Assembly (NCBI GenBank): GCA_001487125.1
Contig: LN913013.1
Location: 248,001 to 312,000 of the forward strand
DNA: 64,000 nucleotides
Origin: Gabonibacter massiliensis
GTDB taxonomy: Bacteria; Bacteroidota; Bacteroidia; Bacteroidales; Marinifilaceae
Reading direction: 5' to 3'
This document shows positions 26,515 to 35,881 of the stretch, piece after piece. Made by a program: the position numbers and the translations under genes. The notes below the pieces were generated by a model. The model was not told where the DNA came from and made no database searches. It saw nothing but the letters and a program-made list of their open reading frames with translations. Positions within the stretch are counted from its first letter, which is position 1; every line of letters begins with the position of its first letter.

Positions 26515-26622
26515 TTTTTTATTGTAGATTAAGAAAGGATTACAGGAAACATTCGGAGAATCGTATCGATAGAAAGCATTGTAATCTGAAATTTAAAATC
26601 ATAAATCTAAAATGGGTATAAG

Positions 26623-27831
26623 GTGAAATCAATTCGAGAAATATTCAGGATAGGGTATGGTCCCTCTTCCAGTCACACGATGGGGCCGGGACGTGCTGCC
26701 TTGTATTTTAAAGAGAAAAATCCGGAAGCGGATTTATACAGGGTAACTTTATATGGTAGCTTGGCTCTTACCGGACGCGGACATGGAACGGACAGTGCCA
26801 TTCAACGAATGATCGATGATCCGGAAAAAACCGAGATTATTTGGGAGCCGGAGAAAACGCTTCCCCATCATCCGAACGGAATGCTGTTCGAGGCTTTCGT
26901 GTGTGGAGGGCTTACGGATTCATGGGAAGTGTATAGTGTGGGAGGGGGAGCCTTGTGGGATGAAAAGGGGACTTTTAAAGAAGAAGAGGTTTATCCGGAT
27001 ACTAAAATGACGGATATTTTGAACTGGTGTAAAGCGGAAGGTCGTTCTTTCGTGGAGTACGTGGAACTGCATGAGGGACCTGAAATATTCGATTATTTAG
27101 CGGAAGTGTGGGAGGTGATGATTGGGGCGATTCACAATGGGTTGGAGAATGAAGGTGTGTTGCCGGGAAATCTGCGGTTGGCGCGGAAAGCTTGTTCTTA
27201 TCATATTCGGGCACAGCAATCGGCGGGAACTTTACGGCACATGGGGATGGTTTTTGCCGCTGCATTGGCTGTTGCGGAGGAGAATGCCGGCGGCGGGCGT
27301 ATCGTGACGGCACCCACTTGCGGATCTGCCGGAGTCGTTCCTGCGGTTCTTTACTTTTTAAAGCATGATCAGAATATTAGTGACCGTCGGATCATTAAAG
27401 GGTTGGCGACGGCCGGATTAATCGGTAATATCGTAAAAACAAACGGTTCGATCTCGGGAGCGGAAGTCGGCTGCCAGGGCGAGTTGGGTACGGCTTGTGC
27501 CATGGCTGCGGGGGCGGCCGCGCAAATATTGGGCGGAACACCCATGCAAGTAGAGTATGCTGCAGAGATGGGATTTGAACATAACTTGGGATTGACTTGT
27601 GATCCGGTAGGGGGATACGTGCAGATTCCTTGTATAGAGCGGAATGCTTTTATTTCTCAAAAAGCCAGGGAGTGTGCTATTTACGCTTTGTTTTCCGACG
27701 GCCGTCATAAGGTCTCCTTCGACGATGTCGTGGAAACCATGATGCAAACCGGATGTGATATGCAAGCTAAATACCGGGAAACGAGTTTGGGAGGATTGGC
27801 TCGTATCTATCGGGCTCCCATACGGAAGTAA
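26623..27831 (+). CDS. sdaA: L-serine ammonia-lyase (iron-sulfur type)
   Basis: 402 residues, GTG start (MKSIREIFRIG); no ATG in frame nearby. The alpha and beta halves are fused as in single-chain enzymes: SSSHTMGPGRAA substrate loop near residue 15, and the Fe-S cysteines in APTCGSAGVVPAV, GCQGELGTACAMAAG and CDPVGGYVQIPCIERN. Converts L-serine to pyruvate and ammonia using an oxygen-sensitive [4Fe-4S] cluster, suiting an anaerobe. Confidence 0.95.
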   Translation: MKSIREIFRIGYGPSSSHTMGPGRAALYFKEKNPEADLYRVTLYGSLALTGRGHGTDSAIQRMIDDPEKTEIIWEPEKTLPHHPNGMLFEAFVCGGLTDSWEVYSVGGGALWDEKGTFKEEEVYPDTKMTDILNWCKAEGRSFVEYVELHEGPEIFDYLAEVWEVMIGAIHNGLENEGVLPGNLRLARKACSYHIRAQQSAGTLRHMGMVFAAALAVAEENAGGGRIVTAPTCGSAGVVPAVLYFLKHDQNISDRRIIKGLATAGLIGNIVKTNGSISGAEVGCQGELGTACAMAAGAAAQILGGTPMQVEYAAEMGFEHNLGLTCDPVGGYVQIPCIERNAFISQKARECAIYALFSDGRHKVSFDDVVETMMQTGCDMQAKYRETSLGGLARIYRAPIRK

Positions 27832-27917
27832 GTTTATTCGTTAAATTTGAAACTAAATCGGGTAATAGACGTTAGTTTGTCAGATACTATTGCGAAGTTT
27901 GAAATAATTTAGGCGAT

Positions 27918-28505
27918 ATGGATAGAGTAAGATTAAAAATATTAGGATTATCATATAGTATGTCTCAGTCAGGGGCTTACGCGTTAGTCCTTTCCGATCT
28001 AAATGATACGTATCGGATTCCGATCATCATTGGGATTTCCGAAGCTCAATCTATAGCGATACAATTGGAACATCTCCAGACGCAACGCCCGCTTACTCAT
28101 GACTTGGTTAAACGGTTAACGGATGGGTTGAACGTAAGTTTGGAAGAGGTTTTTATTTATCGTTGGGAAGCCGGAATATTCTATTCGGAGTTACTTTTCA
28201 GACAAGAGGAAAAAGAGCTGCGTATTGATGCGCGTACTTCGGATGCCGTGGCCTTGGCTTTAAGATACGGTTGTCCGATATACACGACTCCCGAAGTGGT
28301 GGAAAAGACCTCTATCTCTGTTCCGGAGAAGGAGATGCAGGAGCAGGAGGTTAAAGCAAACGACCTGGAACCTGCGATCACAGAATCTAACCAGGAGCTG
28401 TCGGTTGAGGAGTTGACCCGTTTGATGGAAGAGGCTGTAAAAAATGAAGATTACGAAAATGCCTCTCGTTTCAGGGATATGCTAAAAGCGAAAAATTCAG
28501 ATTAA
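27918..28505 (+). CDS. DUF151 bifunctional-nuclease-like protein with UVR motif
   Basis: 195 residues. The DUF151 fold is visible in YRIPIIIGISEAQSIAIQLE, RPLTHDLVKRLTDGLNVSLEEV and RIDARTSDAVALALRYGCPIY. A linker leads to a C-terminal UvrB/UvrC-type helical hairpin (LTRLMEEAVKNEDYENASRF). Proteins of this type were called bifunctional nucleases from plant work; activity in bacteria is not settled. Only 6 bases separate it from pgi. Confidence 0.9.
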   Translation: MDRVRLKILGLSYSMSQSGAYALVLSDLNDTYRIPIIIGISEAQSIAIQLEHLQTQRPLTHDLVKRLTDGLNVSLEEVFIYRWEAGIFYSELLFRQEEKELRIDARTSDAVALALRYGCPIYTTPEVVEKTSISVPEKEMQEQEVKANDLEPAITESNQELSVEELTRLMEEAVKNEDYENASRFRDMLKAKNSD

Positions 28506-28511
28506 TTTAAT

Positions 28512-29807
28512 ATGCTTACTATGAATCGCATCGAATTTGATTACGCTAAAGTTTTGAATTTTGTAACGGAAAAGGAGATTGATGTTCAACGCCAGAAAGC
28601 AGTTTTATCCTTGGAAGGAGTGATGAAAGGTACTTGTAAAGGAAACGATTTTTTAGGCTGGCTTACTCTTCCGTCACAAATTTCAGATGACGAACTGAGA
28701 AAGATAAACGATTGTGTCAGAAATCTGAAATCACGTGCAGAAGTCATAGTCGTAATCGGAATAGGAGGATCTTATCTTGGTGCAAAGGCCGTTATCGAGG
28801 CTATGTCCGGGAGTTTTGACTGTTGCAAGCAGGTGGTTTTTGCCGGTCATAACTTGAGTGAAGATTATCTGTATGAACTTCAACGGTATTTGGCTGATAA
28901 GAGTTTTGGACTTTGTGTAATATCGAAGTCGGGAACGACGACGGAACCTGCTATTGCATTCCGTTTATTGAAAGAAATGTTGGAAAAACAGGTAGGACAG
29001 GAGGAAGCCCGTAAACGGGTCGTGGCGATTACGGATGAGAAAAAAGGTGCATTGAGAGTATTGGCAGATCGGGAAGGGTATGCTACTTTTGTTATTCCGG
29101 ACAACGTGGGAGGCCGTTTTTCGGTACTTACACCGGTAGGTTTGTTGCCGATCGCTATGGCTGGATTTGATATCGAGGCTTTGGTTAAAGGAGCTGGCGA
29201 TATGCAAAACTTCGCCTTGGGCGAGGGGCGTAAGATCGTGATGGATTACGCTTCCGTGAGGAATGCTCTCTACGAGAAGGGGTATACGACGGAGATAACG
29301 GTAAATTATAATCCTAAACTGCATTTCGTGGGAGAGTGGTGGAAGCAATTGTTCGGCGAGAGCGAGGGGAAGGAGCATAAAGGTATTTTTCCAACCAGCG
29401 TGGATTTTTCTACGGATCTTCACTCTATGGGACAATATATACAGGAGGGAAGGCGTAATTTGTTTGAAACCGTACTTTCCATTGAGAAAACGAAATACGA
29501 GGTACAAATACCCCGTGATGCGTCGGATTTGGATAAATTGAATTATTTGGCTGGTAAACGGGTGGATGAAGTGAATAAGATGGCCGAATTGGGAACCCGT
29601 TTGGCCCATGTCGACGGGGGGGTTCCTAATATGCAGATCAGGATTCCCGAGTTGACGGAATACTATTTGGGACAACTGTTTTATTTTTATGAACTGGCAT
29701 GCGGTATATCTGGCGGGATTCTGGGAGTAAACACCTTCGATCAACCGGGGGTGGAAGCCTATAAGAATAATATGTTTGCTCTTTTGGGAAAACCGGGATA
29801 CAAGTAG
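28512..29807 (+). CDS. pgi: Glucose-6-phosphate isomerase
   Basis: 431 residues, the short bacterial form. Signatures: [70 protein letters not shown] and [10 protein letters not shown]. Interconverts glucose-6-P and fructose-6-P. Likely co-transcribed with the DUF151 gene and closed by the terminator at 29829-29858. Confidence 0.97.
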   Translation: MLTMNRIEFDYAKVLNFVTEKEIDVQRQKAVLSLEGVMKGTCKGNDFLGWLTLPSQISDDELRKINDCVRNLKSRAEVIVVIGIGGSYLGAKAVIEAMSGSFDCCKQVVFAGHNLSEDYLYELQRYLADKSFGLCVISKSGTTTEPAIAFRLLKEMLEKQVGQEEARKRVVAITDEKKGALRVLADREGYATFVIPDNVGGRFSVLTPVGLLPIAMAGFDIEALVKGAGDMQNFALGEGRKIVMDYASVRNALYEKGYTTEITVNYNPKLHFVGEWWKQLFGESEGKEHKGIFPTSVDFSTDLHSMGQYIQEGRRNLFETVLSIEKTKYEVQIPRDASDLDKLNYLAGKRVDEVNKMAELGTRLAHVDGGVPNMQIRIPELTEYYLGQLFYFYELACGISGGILGVNTFDQPGVEAYKNNMFALLGKPGYK

Positions 29808-29828
29808 AATCTGTTTTTAAAAGATAGG

Positions 29829-29858
29829 AAACGAGATTCGTTTATGAATCTCGTTTTT
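29829..29858 (+). terminator. Intrinsic terminator of pgi
   Basis: 11-bp perfect stem (29829-29839 with 29846-29856), 6-base loop, T5 tract. Confidence 0.9.
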
Positions 29859-29948
29859 ATGTAATAGGATGATCCTGTCGGAAGGACTTGTTTCACCCGA
29901 ATCTCGTGTTCGATTGGGGCTCGGAATAACCTTATGACCGAATCTGAA

Positions 29949-31601
29949 TCAACTATATATCATATTCTCGATATCCTTATCTACCGTGGTAATCGAACCG
30001 ATACCGAACGTATCGGTTAATGTCCGGGTAATCCGGGGGGATAGAAAGGCGGGCAGGGTGGGGCCTATATGGATTTTTTTTACCCCTAAACTAAGCAGGG
30101 CGAGTAAGACGATAACCGCTTTTTGTTCATACCAGGCGATGTTATAGACGATGGGTAATTCATTGATATCTTGAAGTTTGAAAATTTCTTTTAATTTTAA
30201 GGCGATAATCGCCAAAGAATAGCTGTCGTTACATTGTCCGGCATCGAGAACACGGGGAATACCGTTGATCTCTCCTAACTGTAATTTATTATAGCGGTAT
30301 TTGGCGCATCCTGCCGTGAGGATGATCGTGTCTTTCGGTAGGGCTTGTGCAAATTCGGCGTAATAATTACGGTTCGACATCCTGCCGTCACAACCGGCCA
30401 TAACGACAAATTTGCGGATGGAACCGTTTTTTACCGCTTCCACGATCTTGTCGGCTACCTGTAATACCTGATGATGCGCGAATCCTCCGGTGATAGTACC
30501 CTTTTCGATTTCCAGTGGTGCGGAACATGTCCGGGCTTTCCGTATAATTTCGGAAAAGTCTTTATGACCGTTCTCGTCGGTTTCGATGTGATTGCAGCCC
30601 GGATATCCTGATGCGTTCGTGGTAAACGTCCTCTCTTTGTAGGAGGCGGAAGCCAAAGGTGGCACGATGCAGTTGGTCGTGAAAAGGATAGGGCCGCGAA
30701 ACGATTCAAACTCTTCTCGTTGACGCCACCAAGCGTTACCGTAATTTCCCGCGAAATGTTTGAATTTTTTAAATGCCGGATAATAATGTGCCGGTAGCAT
30801 CTCTCCGTGGGTATAAATGTCTATTCCGCTTCCTTCTGTTTGTTCCAATAACTCTTCCATGTCTTTCAGGTCGTGTCCGCTGATTAAAATACCGGGATTT
30901 TTACGGACACCGAGATTCACTTCTGTTATTTCGGGATGGCCGAAACGTTCGGTGTTTGCCTTATCCAAAAGAGCCATTCCTTTTACCCCGAATTCTCCTG
31001 TTTGAATGACGAGAGCGGTTAGCATTTCTACGGGTAGTTTCCGGACAGTTATATCCGCGAGGGTTTCTTGAATGAAACGATGGATGGATTCATCATCGAA
31101 TCCCAAACGTATGGTATGTGCTAAATAGGCGGCCATTCCTTTTATGCCGTAAATGATAAGTTCTTTCAAAGAACGGATATCCTCGTTTTTTTCATTCAGT
31201 ATGCCGGCCTCTTTTTCCTTTAGGAAAAAAGTATCGGTAGTTCCTTCCCAGTAAACCTCTTCTATTTCGGGAAGATCGACTCTTTTTTCTATGGATAGCG
31301 ATATTAACCGCCTTTTTATTTGTAGTCCCTTTTCGATTCGGTTGATGAGGCTTTGTCGATCGAAGTTGGCGTTGGTAATGGTAGAGAAAAGGGCGTCGAT
31401 GACAAATTTATTTACCTGTTGATCTCCTTTTATTAGGTGTTTTCGTAGTTCGTTATGTACGATCGATATGCCTTTTACGACAAACAGCAGTAAATCCATC
31501 GTATTGGCGGTTTCACTATCTTTACCGCAAATTCCGCGAAGGGTACAACCCGTTCCGAGAGCCGTTTCCTGACATTGAAAACAAAACATTGAATTTTCCA
31601 T
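29949..31601 (-). CDS. hcp: Hydroxylamine reductase / hybrid cluster protein
   Basis: 550 residues. N-terminal cysteine motif [15 protein letters not shown]...GICGK binds the cubane cluster; [46 protein letters not shown] and [13 protein letters not shown] supply ligands of the hybrid Fe-S-O cluster. The family reduces hydroxylamine and acts as a nitric oxide reductase/S-nitrosylase. The gene lies 30 bases after a ferredoxin-like gene and faces a Crp/Fnr regulator, the usual arrangement of a nitrosative-stress unit. Confidence 0.97.
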   Translation of the reverse strand: MENSMFCFQCQETALGTGCTLRGICGKDSETANTMDLLLFVVKGISIVHNELRKHLIKGDQQVNKFVIDALFSTITNANFDRQSLINRIEKGLQIKRRLISLSIEKRVDLPEIEEVYWEGTTDTFFLKEKEAGILNEKNEDIRSLKELIIYGIKGMAAYLAHTIRLGFDDESIHRFIQETLADITVRKLPVEMLTALVIQTGEFGVKGMALLDKANTERFGHPEITEVNLGVRKNPGILISGHDLKDMEELLEQTEGSGIDIYTHGEMLPAHYYPAFKKFKHFAGNYGNAWWRQREEFESFRGPILFTTNCIVPPLASASYKERTFTTNASGYPGCNHIETDENGHKDFSEIIRKARTCSAPLEIEKGTITGGFAHHQVLQVADKIVEAVKNGSIRKFVVMAGCDGRMSNRNYYAEFAQALPKDTIILTAGCAKYRYNKLQLGEINGIPRVLDAGQCNDSYSLAIIALKLKEIFKLQDINELPIVYNIAWYEQKAVIVLLALLSLGVKKIHIGPTLPAFLSPRITRTLTDTFGIGSITTVDKDIENMIYS

Positions 31602-31631
31602 GGTTTTAAGGTTTTATCATGTAATTATAAA

Positions 31632-32468
31632 TTATAACCATCGGGTTTCTCGTATCTCTCCGTGAATACCGACCCTGATAAGTTTTAAAGGAATTTTCCT
31701 TTCGGCTTTCTCTCTTGCTGCTTCGCATACGCGTAGTAATCCGCTACAGCAAGGAACCTCCATGATCATGACGGTTAAGGTGCTGATACCTCCCTGATCT
31801 ATGATGGCTTTGATTTTATCTGTGTAAATTCCGTTTTTTTCGTCTAATTTGGGACAGGCGATGGCTAACCGCTTTTCTTTTAGGAATAGGTTGTGGAAGT
31901 TGCCTAAGGCGTAAGCGGTACAATCTGCGGCGACCAATAGGTCCGCATCCTGGAAAAAGGGTGCGGCCGGCGGTAATAGATGCAACTGTATCGGCCATTG
32001 TCGCAGTTCTCCCTTCTCGACCTCCTTCTCTGCGACAGTCGAAGAGGTTCCGGGTACAAAACTTCGAGTTTTTGACCCGGGACAGGAAAAGGTGGGAGAG
32101 GAAGAGACGGGACGAATAGGAATATCGTGAATACCTTGTTGGCGGAGTTCCTCGTGAGCTTCCCGTAAAAATTCGACTTGTTTGTGATCGGAAAGATGCT
32201 GCAAGTGAGCTTTGATTACCTCTTCCCCTTTGGGAATCAGTCTTTTTATAACAGCTTTCTCGTCGTATTTTTCAGCTTCCCGTTCTTCTTGGGTAATGGC
32301 TCCTCGAGGACAATCTCCGATGCAAGCACCCAATCCGTCACAATACAGTTCGCTGATAAGGGTGGCTTTCCCGTCGATCAGCCGCAGGGCTCCTTCGTGA
32401 CAACCTTTTACACATAGACCGCATCCGTTGCAGAGAGCTTCATTGATTTTGATAATAGTACGTTTCAT
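31632..32468 (-). CDS. Ferredoxin-like 2x[4Fe-4S] protein, partner of Hcp
   Basis: 278 residues from MKRTIIKINEALCNGCGLC (start 32468; the frame to 32522 would overlap the operator). Two 4Fe-4S motifs: CNGCGLCVKGC and CDGLGACIGDCPRG. The remaining ~200 residues contain conserved-looking cysteines (LLVAADCTAYALG, AIACPKLDEKNG, VPCCSGLLRVC), a domain common in anaerobes next to hcp. Probable electron donor to Hcp (inference from operon position). Preceded by the GATCTTTG -7-like element (32488-32495) and the symmetric site at 32516-32533. Confidence 0.88.
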   Translation of the reverse strand: MKRTIIKINEALCNGCGLCVKGCHEGALRLIDGKATLISELYCDGLGACIGDCPRGAITQEEREAEKYDEKAVIKRLIPKGEEVIKAHLQHLSDHKQVEFLREAHEELRQQGIHDIPIRPVSSSPTFSCPGSKTRSFVPGTSSTVAEKEVEKGELRQWPIQLHLLPPAAPFFQDADLLVAADCTAYALGNFHNLFLKEKRLAIACPKLDEKNGIYTDKIKAIIDQGGISTLTVMIMEVPCCSGLLRVCEAAREKAERKIPLKLIRVGIHGEIRETRWL

Positions 32469-32487
32469 CCTTTTTGTTTTAATGTTA

Positions 32488-32533
32488 CAAAGATCGTTTC
32501 TTGCAAGAAGGATAATTGTCACATTTGTTACAA
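32488..32533 (-). promoter_or_regulatory. Promoter and Crp/Fnr-type operator of the hcp operon
   Basis: TTGTCACATTTGTTACAA (32516-32533) is symmetric as TTGTnACAnnTGTnACAA, 7 paired bases per arm. On the minus strand a 7/8 match to TAnnTTTG (GATCTTTG, 32488-32495) lies 20 bases downstream. The centre of the palindrome falls about 40-41 bases before the predicted transcription start, the class II activator position. Confidence 0.7.
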
Positions 32534-32579
32534 AAGAGAATTTTCAGGTCGATTTTTCTTTTTTATCTGTCGGAAATTC

Positions 32580-32587
32580 TAAATTTG
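32580..32587 (+). promoter_or_regulatory. -7 element of the Crp/Fnr regulator gene
   Basis: TAAATTTG, exact match to TAnnTTTG, 17 bases before the start codon. The shared operator lies about 70 bases upstream of the predicted start site. Confidence 0.6.
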
Positions 32588-32603
32588 CATAAATGAAGAG
32601 TTA

Positions 32604-33245
32604 ATGGAGATAGAGAAATTACTGACCAGCCCTGTTTTCCGGAATTTTCCAGAAGAACGTTTGAAGGAGTTCTTGCGTTCTGCTCCTGCTGTTTTACGCG
32701 TTTATTCCCCGAATGATTTTGTTGCTCTGCAAAACTCTTTGTGTCATTCGCTTTATTTATTGTACGAGGGAAAGGTACGTACTCATATGGTAAACGGGGA
32801 AGGCAAACAGGTGACGATAGAGGATATAGAGGCTCCCCGTCTGTTGGCCCCGGCTTTTATTTTCGCCACGGATAACAGGTTTCCCGTGAATATTTTAACC
32901 GTTACACCTTGTGAAGTATTGGTTATTAATAAGGAGGAGTTTGTCGGCTTAATGCAGAAAGAACCTGTTGTTATGCAAAATTTTTTACGGATTATCTCCG
33001 ATTGTAGTATATTTCTGAGTCGGAAGTTGAATTCGTTTGCCTTGCGGAATTTGAAGGGACGTTTGGCTGCTTATTTATTGGAACGGGAGGGACAACACAG
33101 TCAACAGGAGATTGCAGACGTGTTAGGGGTGGCTCGCCCTTCTTTGGCTCGTGTGCTTGCCGAATTGATCGAAGAGGGTGGGATTAAAATGGATAAGCGA
33201 ACCATCAGGATCGTCGATCGCGAATTGTTGACCCGATACAGGTAA
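32604..33245 (+). CDS. Crp/Fnr family transcriptional regulator, HcpR-like
   Basis: 213 residues. N-terminal cyclic-nucleotide-binding-type barrel (about 15-125), long dimer helix, and a C-terminal winged helix with recognition helix in SQQEIADVLGVARPSLARVLAELIEEGG. No N-terminal Fnr-type four-cysteine cluster is present, so sensing is not through an Fnr [4Fe-4S] cluster; HcpR proteins sense NO with heme. Divergent from the ferredoxin-hcp operon across a symmetric operator, so it most likely activates that operon under nitrosative stress (inference). Confidence 0.85.
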   Translation: MEIEKLLTSPVFRNFPEERLKEFLRSAPAVLRVYSPNDFVALQNSLCHSLYLLYEGKVRTHMVNGEGKQVTIEDIEAPRLLAPAFIFATDNRFPVNILTVTPCEVLVINKEEFVGLMQKEPVVMQNFLRIISDCSIFLSRKLNSFALRNLKGRLAAYLLEREGQHSQQEIADVLGVARPSLARVLAELIEEGGIKMDKRTIRIVDRELLTRYR

Positions 33246-33260
33246 AAAACGAATTTGGCT

Positions 33261-33968
33261 CTAAAGGTTCAGTTTTGTAAAGTTCATGTTCAGTAAATCA
33301 ATCAAAAGAAGCTTGCCGGACAGGACCTCCGGTTTGCCCAGGATGATTTTTATGACCTCATTGGCTTGGAGGGTTCCGATGACTCCCGGAAGAGTTCCCA
33401 ATACCCCAAGAGGTTGGGTGAAGTGTTGGATGTTGTTGTGGTAAGGGTATAGTTTCCGGTAAGAGGGACCGTCTTGATAGTGAAAAACAGAGAGCTGTCC
33501 GGAAAATTCGCATATGCTTCCGTAAACCATGGGCTTCTTTTGTGTATTGCATACCTCGTCGATAAGATAACGGGTCGCCAGGTTGTCTGTTGCGTCTACG
33601 ACTATATCGTAATGGGAAATGATCTCGGAAGCATTTTCAGCAACAAGACGTGCTTCGTAAAGCGTGAAACGACAGAAAGGATTCAATTTCTCCAATTTTT
33701 GTTCGGCAATAGCTGCTTTAGGCATGTCGCCGCATGTCGAATCGTAAAGAATCTGTCGCTGCAGGTTCGACTCGGATACCAGATCGTTATCGATGATTCC
33801 GATATGTCCTATACCGGCAGCGGTGAGATAAAGAAGAACGGGGGAGCCCAGTCCTCCGGCTCCCACGACCAGGACGTTGGCTTGCTTCATCTTTTCTTGT
33901 CCTTCCACCCCGATTTCAGATAGGATAACTTGGCGATTGTACCGCTCTTTTTCTTGCTCTGTTAACAT
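33261..33968 (-). CDS. ThiF/MoeB/HesA family adenylyltransferase
   Basis: 235 residues, E1-like fold. RYNRQVILSEIGVEGQEKM, the nucleotide loop VLVVGAGGLGSPVLLYLTAAG, DNDLVSESNLQRQ and DATDNLATRYLIDEVC are all MoeB/ThiF signatures; the adenylating Asp is present. The CxxC zinc pairs usual in the family are not evident in the C-terminal third. No thiamine or molybdopterin genes are nearby, so the sulfur-carrier partner cannot be named. It converges with the Crp/Fnr gene (15-base gap). Confidence 0.9.
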   Translation of the reverse strand: MLTEQEKERYNRQVILSEIGVEGQEKMKQANVLVVGAGGLGSPVLLYLTAAGIGHIGIIDNDLVSESNLQRQILYDSTCGDMPKAAIAEQKLEKLNPFCRFTLYEARLVAENASEIISHYDIVVDATDNLATRYLIDEVCNTQKKPMVYGSICEFSGQLSVFHYQDGPSYRKLYPYHNNIQHFTQPLGVLGTLPGVIGTLQANEVIKIILGKPEVLSGKLLLIDLLNMNFTKLNL

Positions 33969-34044
33969 AATAGCTCTAAATATATGATGCGAAAATAGAA
34001 AAATTAGGAAATATAATCAAAAGATCGTCCGGTTCTTTTTTGAA

Positions 34045-34087
34045 GTGAATACCACGTCTATTTATCCGCGTTGACGTGGTATTTCAC
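34045..34087. repeat. Inverted repeat across the 3' end of the serine recombinase
   Basis: GTGAATACCACGTC (34045-34058) and GACGTGGTATTTCAC (34073-34087) are complementary apart from one bulged base, around a 14-base loop; the right arm lies in the last codons of the recombinase. No T tract follows on the minus strand, so it is not a standard terminator. Confidence 0.6.
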
Positions 34088-34663
34088 AAATCGATTGACA
34101 GTACACACGGATACTTTGTATTGTTTGGCTATCTTCTTATAAGATATGCTATTGTCCATCATTTCAATGATTTTAGCTTTGTTTTCGATCAATAATTTTA
34201 ATTGCGGGCTACTTCCTATCGGACGTCCTAATTTTTTGCCTTCCGCTTTGCGAACGGCGAGAGCTTCTTTGGTTCGAATGGAAATTAGGTTACGCTCAAT
34301 TTCAGCCACTAAACCGAATGCAAACCCTAATATTTTACTGTTCAGGTTATTTTCGAATGTATACCCTTCTTTCGTACTGTGTAAGATGATTTTACGTTGT
34401 ATGCACGTGTTGATGATATTCATAATATCGATTAGCGTCCTGCTTAGTCTGGAGACTTCGGTGACGATCAGGCAATCTCCTTCCTGCAGAGAGCTGAGAA
34501 TATCTCCTAATTTCCGATCACTGCTGTTTACTTTACCGCTAATGATGTCATTGTACCATTTGTTTATGGTCAATCCTCGGTTATGCGCAAATCGCTTGAT
34601 TTCCTCTTGTTGATTCTCAAGATGTTGTCTGTTTGTACTTACTCGTAAATATGCAACTACCAT
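34058..34663 (-). CDS. Serine recombinase/invertase, Mpi-like
   Basis: 201 residues. N-terminal resolvase domain with catalytic Ser in VAYLRVSTNRQHLENQQ, EVSRLSRT, and FGLVAEIERNLISIRTKEALAVRKAEGKKLGRPIG; C-terminal Hin-type helix-turn-helix in SYKKIAKQYKVSVCTVNRFV. It resembles the Mpi-type master DNA invertase of Bacteroides fragilis, which flips many dispersed promoters in trans. No transposon genes adjoin it, so it looks like a resident chromosomal gene. A -7 element (TACGTTTG on the minus strand, 34698-34705) lies upstream. Confidence 0.88.
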   Translation of the reverse strand: MVVAYLRVSTNRQHLENQQEEIKRFAHNRGLTINKWYNDIISGKVNSSDRKLGDILSSLQEGDCLIVTEVSRLSRTLIDIMNIINTCIQRKIILHSTKEGYTFENNLNSKILGFAFGLVAEIERNLISIRTKEALAVRKAEGKKLGRPIGSSPQLKLLIENKAKIIEMMDNSISYKKIAKQYKVSVCTVNRFVKYHVNADK

Positions 34664-34697
34664 AATTGAATTGATAAAATTTGGATTATTAAAAGAG

Positions 34698-34705
34698 CAA
34701 ACGTA
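34698..34705 (-). promoter_or_regulatory. -7 element of the serine recombinase
   Basis: CAAACGTA reads TACGTTTG on the minus strand, 34 bases upstream of the start codon. Confidence 0.5.
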
Positions 34706-34823
34706 CGAAAAAGGAAAGGAATATGAGCATATTGTGTGGGCATAAGCAAGAAAAGAACTGTTTATTTTGCTGAAATAAATTGAAATGGTAAACTGGTTTA
34801 TTTTATTTGAGGGTAAATTGAAC

Positions 34824-34831
34824 TAAATTTG
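34824..34831 (+). promoter_or_regulatory. -7 element of the msrB-msrA gene
   Basis: TAAATTTG, exact match to TAnnTTTG, 26 bases before the start codon; the nearest TTTG (34806-34809) is only 14 bases upstream. Confidence 0.5.
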
Positions 34832-34857
34832 TAATATAACGTAATGAAGAAATAGCA

Positions 34858-35763
34858 ATGATGAAGAGAAGAATTGTGATTCTTGTATTGATATTGGCAA
34901 ACTATATGGTTATGGCACAAAAAAGAGAATTGACCGAAGCGGAAAAACAGGTAATAATTCATAAAGGAACGGAATTACCTTTCACGGGCAAATATTATGA
35001 TTTTAAAGGAAAAGGAACCTATGTGTGCAAACAATGCGGGGCTTCATTGTATCGTTCGGAAGATAAATTTGATTCCCGGTGCGGATGGCCCAGTTTCGAT
35101 GACGAAATCAAAGGAGCGGTGAAAAGGGTTACGGATGCGGACGGAAGACGGACAGAGATTCTGTGTGCCGGATGTGGTGCGCATTTGGGACATGTGTTTG
35201 TGGGGGAAGGTTTCACTTCTAAGAATACCCGGCACTGTGTAAATTCGATCTCTATGGAGTTTATTCCTGATCGGGAGCTGAAAACCGATACGGCCATTTT
35301 TGCAGGAGGATGTTTCTGGGGGGTGGAATATTTTATGCAGAAGGCACCCGGAGTTTTGACCGTAGAATCAGGGTATATAGGAGGTGAAACGGATCATCCT
35401 ACTTATGAAGATGTTTGCCGGAAAAACACGGGGCATGCAGAGGCTGTCAGAGTGGTTTTCGATGCTTCCCAAACGACCTATGAGGCGTTAGCGAAACTTT
35501 TTTTCGAAATCCATGATCCTACCCAGTTGAATCGTCAAGGGCCCGATAGGGGAGAACAATATCGTTCCGAAATATTTTATGCGAATCCTCAACAAAAAGA
35601 GGTTGCCGAGAAATTGATCGAACGGTTGAAAACGAAAGGTTATCCGGTCGTAACACTGGTTTCGCCTGCCACGACTTTTTGGCCAGCCGAGGATTATCAT
35701 CAAAATTACTATAACCGGAAAGGTTCTCTTCCTTATTGTCATGGGTATACCAAGCGATTTTAG
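34858..35763 (+). CDS. msrAB: Exported MsrB-MsrA methionine sulfoxide reductase fusion
   Basis: 301 residues. A signal peptide (ending near MVMAQ, residue 21) suggests a periplasmic enzyme. MsrB comes first (about 25-140): zinc CxxC pairs YVCKQCG and CAGCG, FDSRCGWPSFD, and RHCVNSISMEF with the catalytic Cys. MsrA follows (about 148-300): catalytic GGCFWGVEYFM, GYIGGETDHPTYEDVC, HDPTQLNRQGPDRGEQYRS and EDYHQNYY. It reduces both R- and S-methionine sulfoxide in damaged envelope proteins. Order B-A is the reverse of the Neisseria PilB fusion. Confidence 0.95.
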   Translation: MMKRRIVILVLILANYMVMAQKRELTEAEKQVIIHKGTELPFTGKYYDFKGKGTYVCKQCGASLYRSEDKFDSRCGWPSFDDEIKGAVKRVTDADGRRTEILCAGCGAHLGHVFVGEGFTSKNTRHCVNSISMEFIPDRELKTDTAIFAGGCFWGVEYFMQKAPGVLTVESGYIGGETDHPTYEDVCRKNTGHAEAVRVVFDASQTTYEALAKLFFEIHDPTQLNRQGPDRGEQYRSEIFYANPQQKEVAEKLIERLKTKGYPVVTLVSPATTFWPAEDYHQNYYNRKGSLPYCHGYTKRF

Positions 35764-35881
35764 ATAGGAGAAGCTCTTTCAATGCTTGCAAAATCCGCGG
35801 GAGGGAAGCCTAACCGTTTAATTGTGGAATCGTTTTAATTCCAAATTCTACGATTTGTGATCATTGATTGTCAGTCGTCGT

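Noticed and set aside
28965-29744. 259-codon open frame antisense to pgi
   Set aside because: It is the mirror of a strongly conserved gene; the translation shows no known fold or signal.
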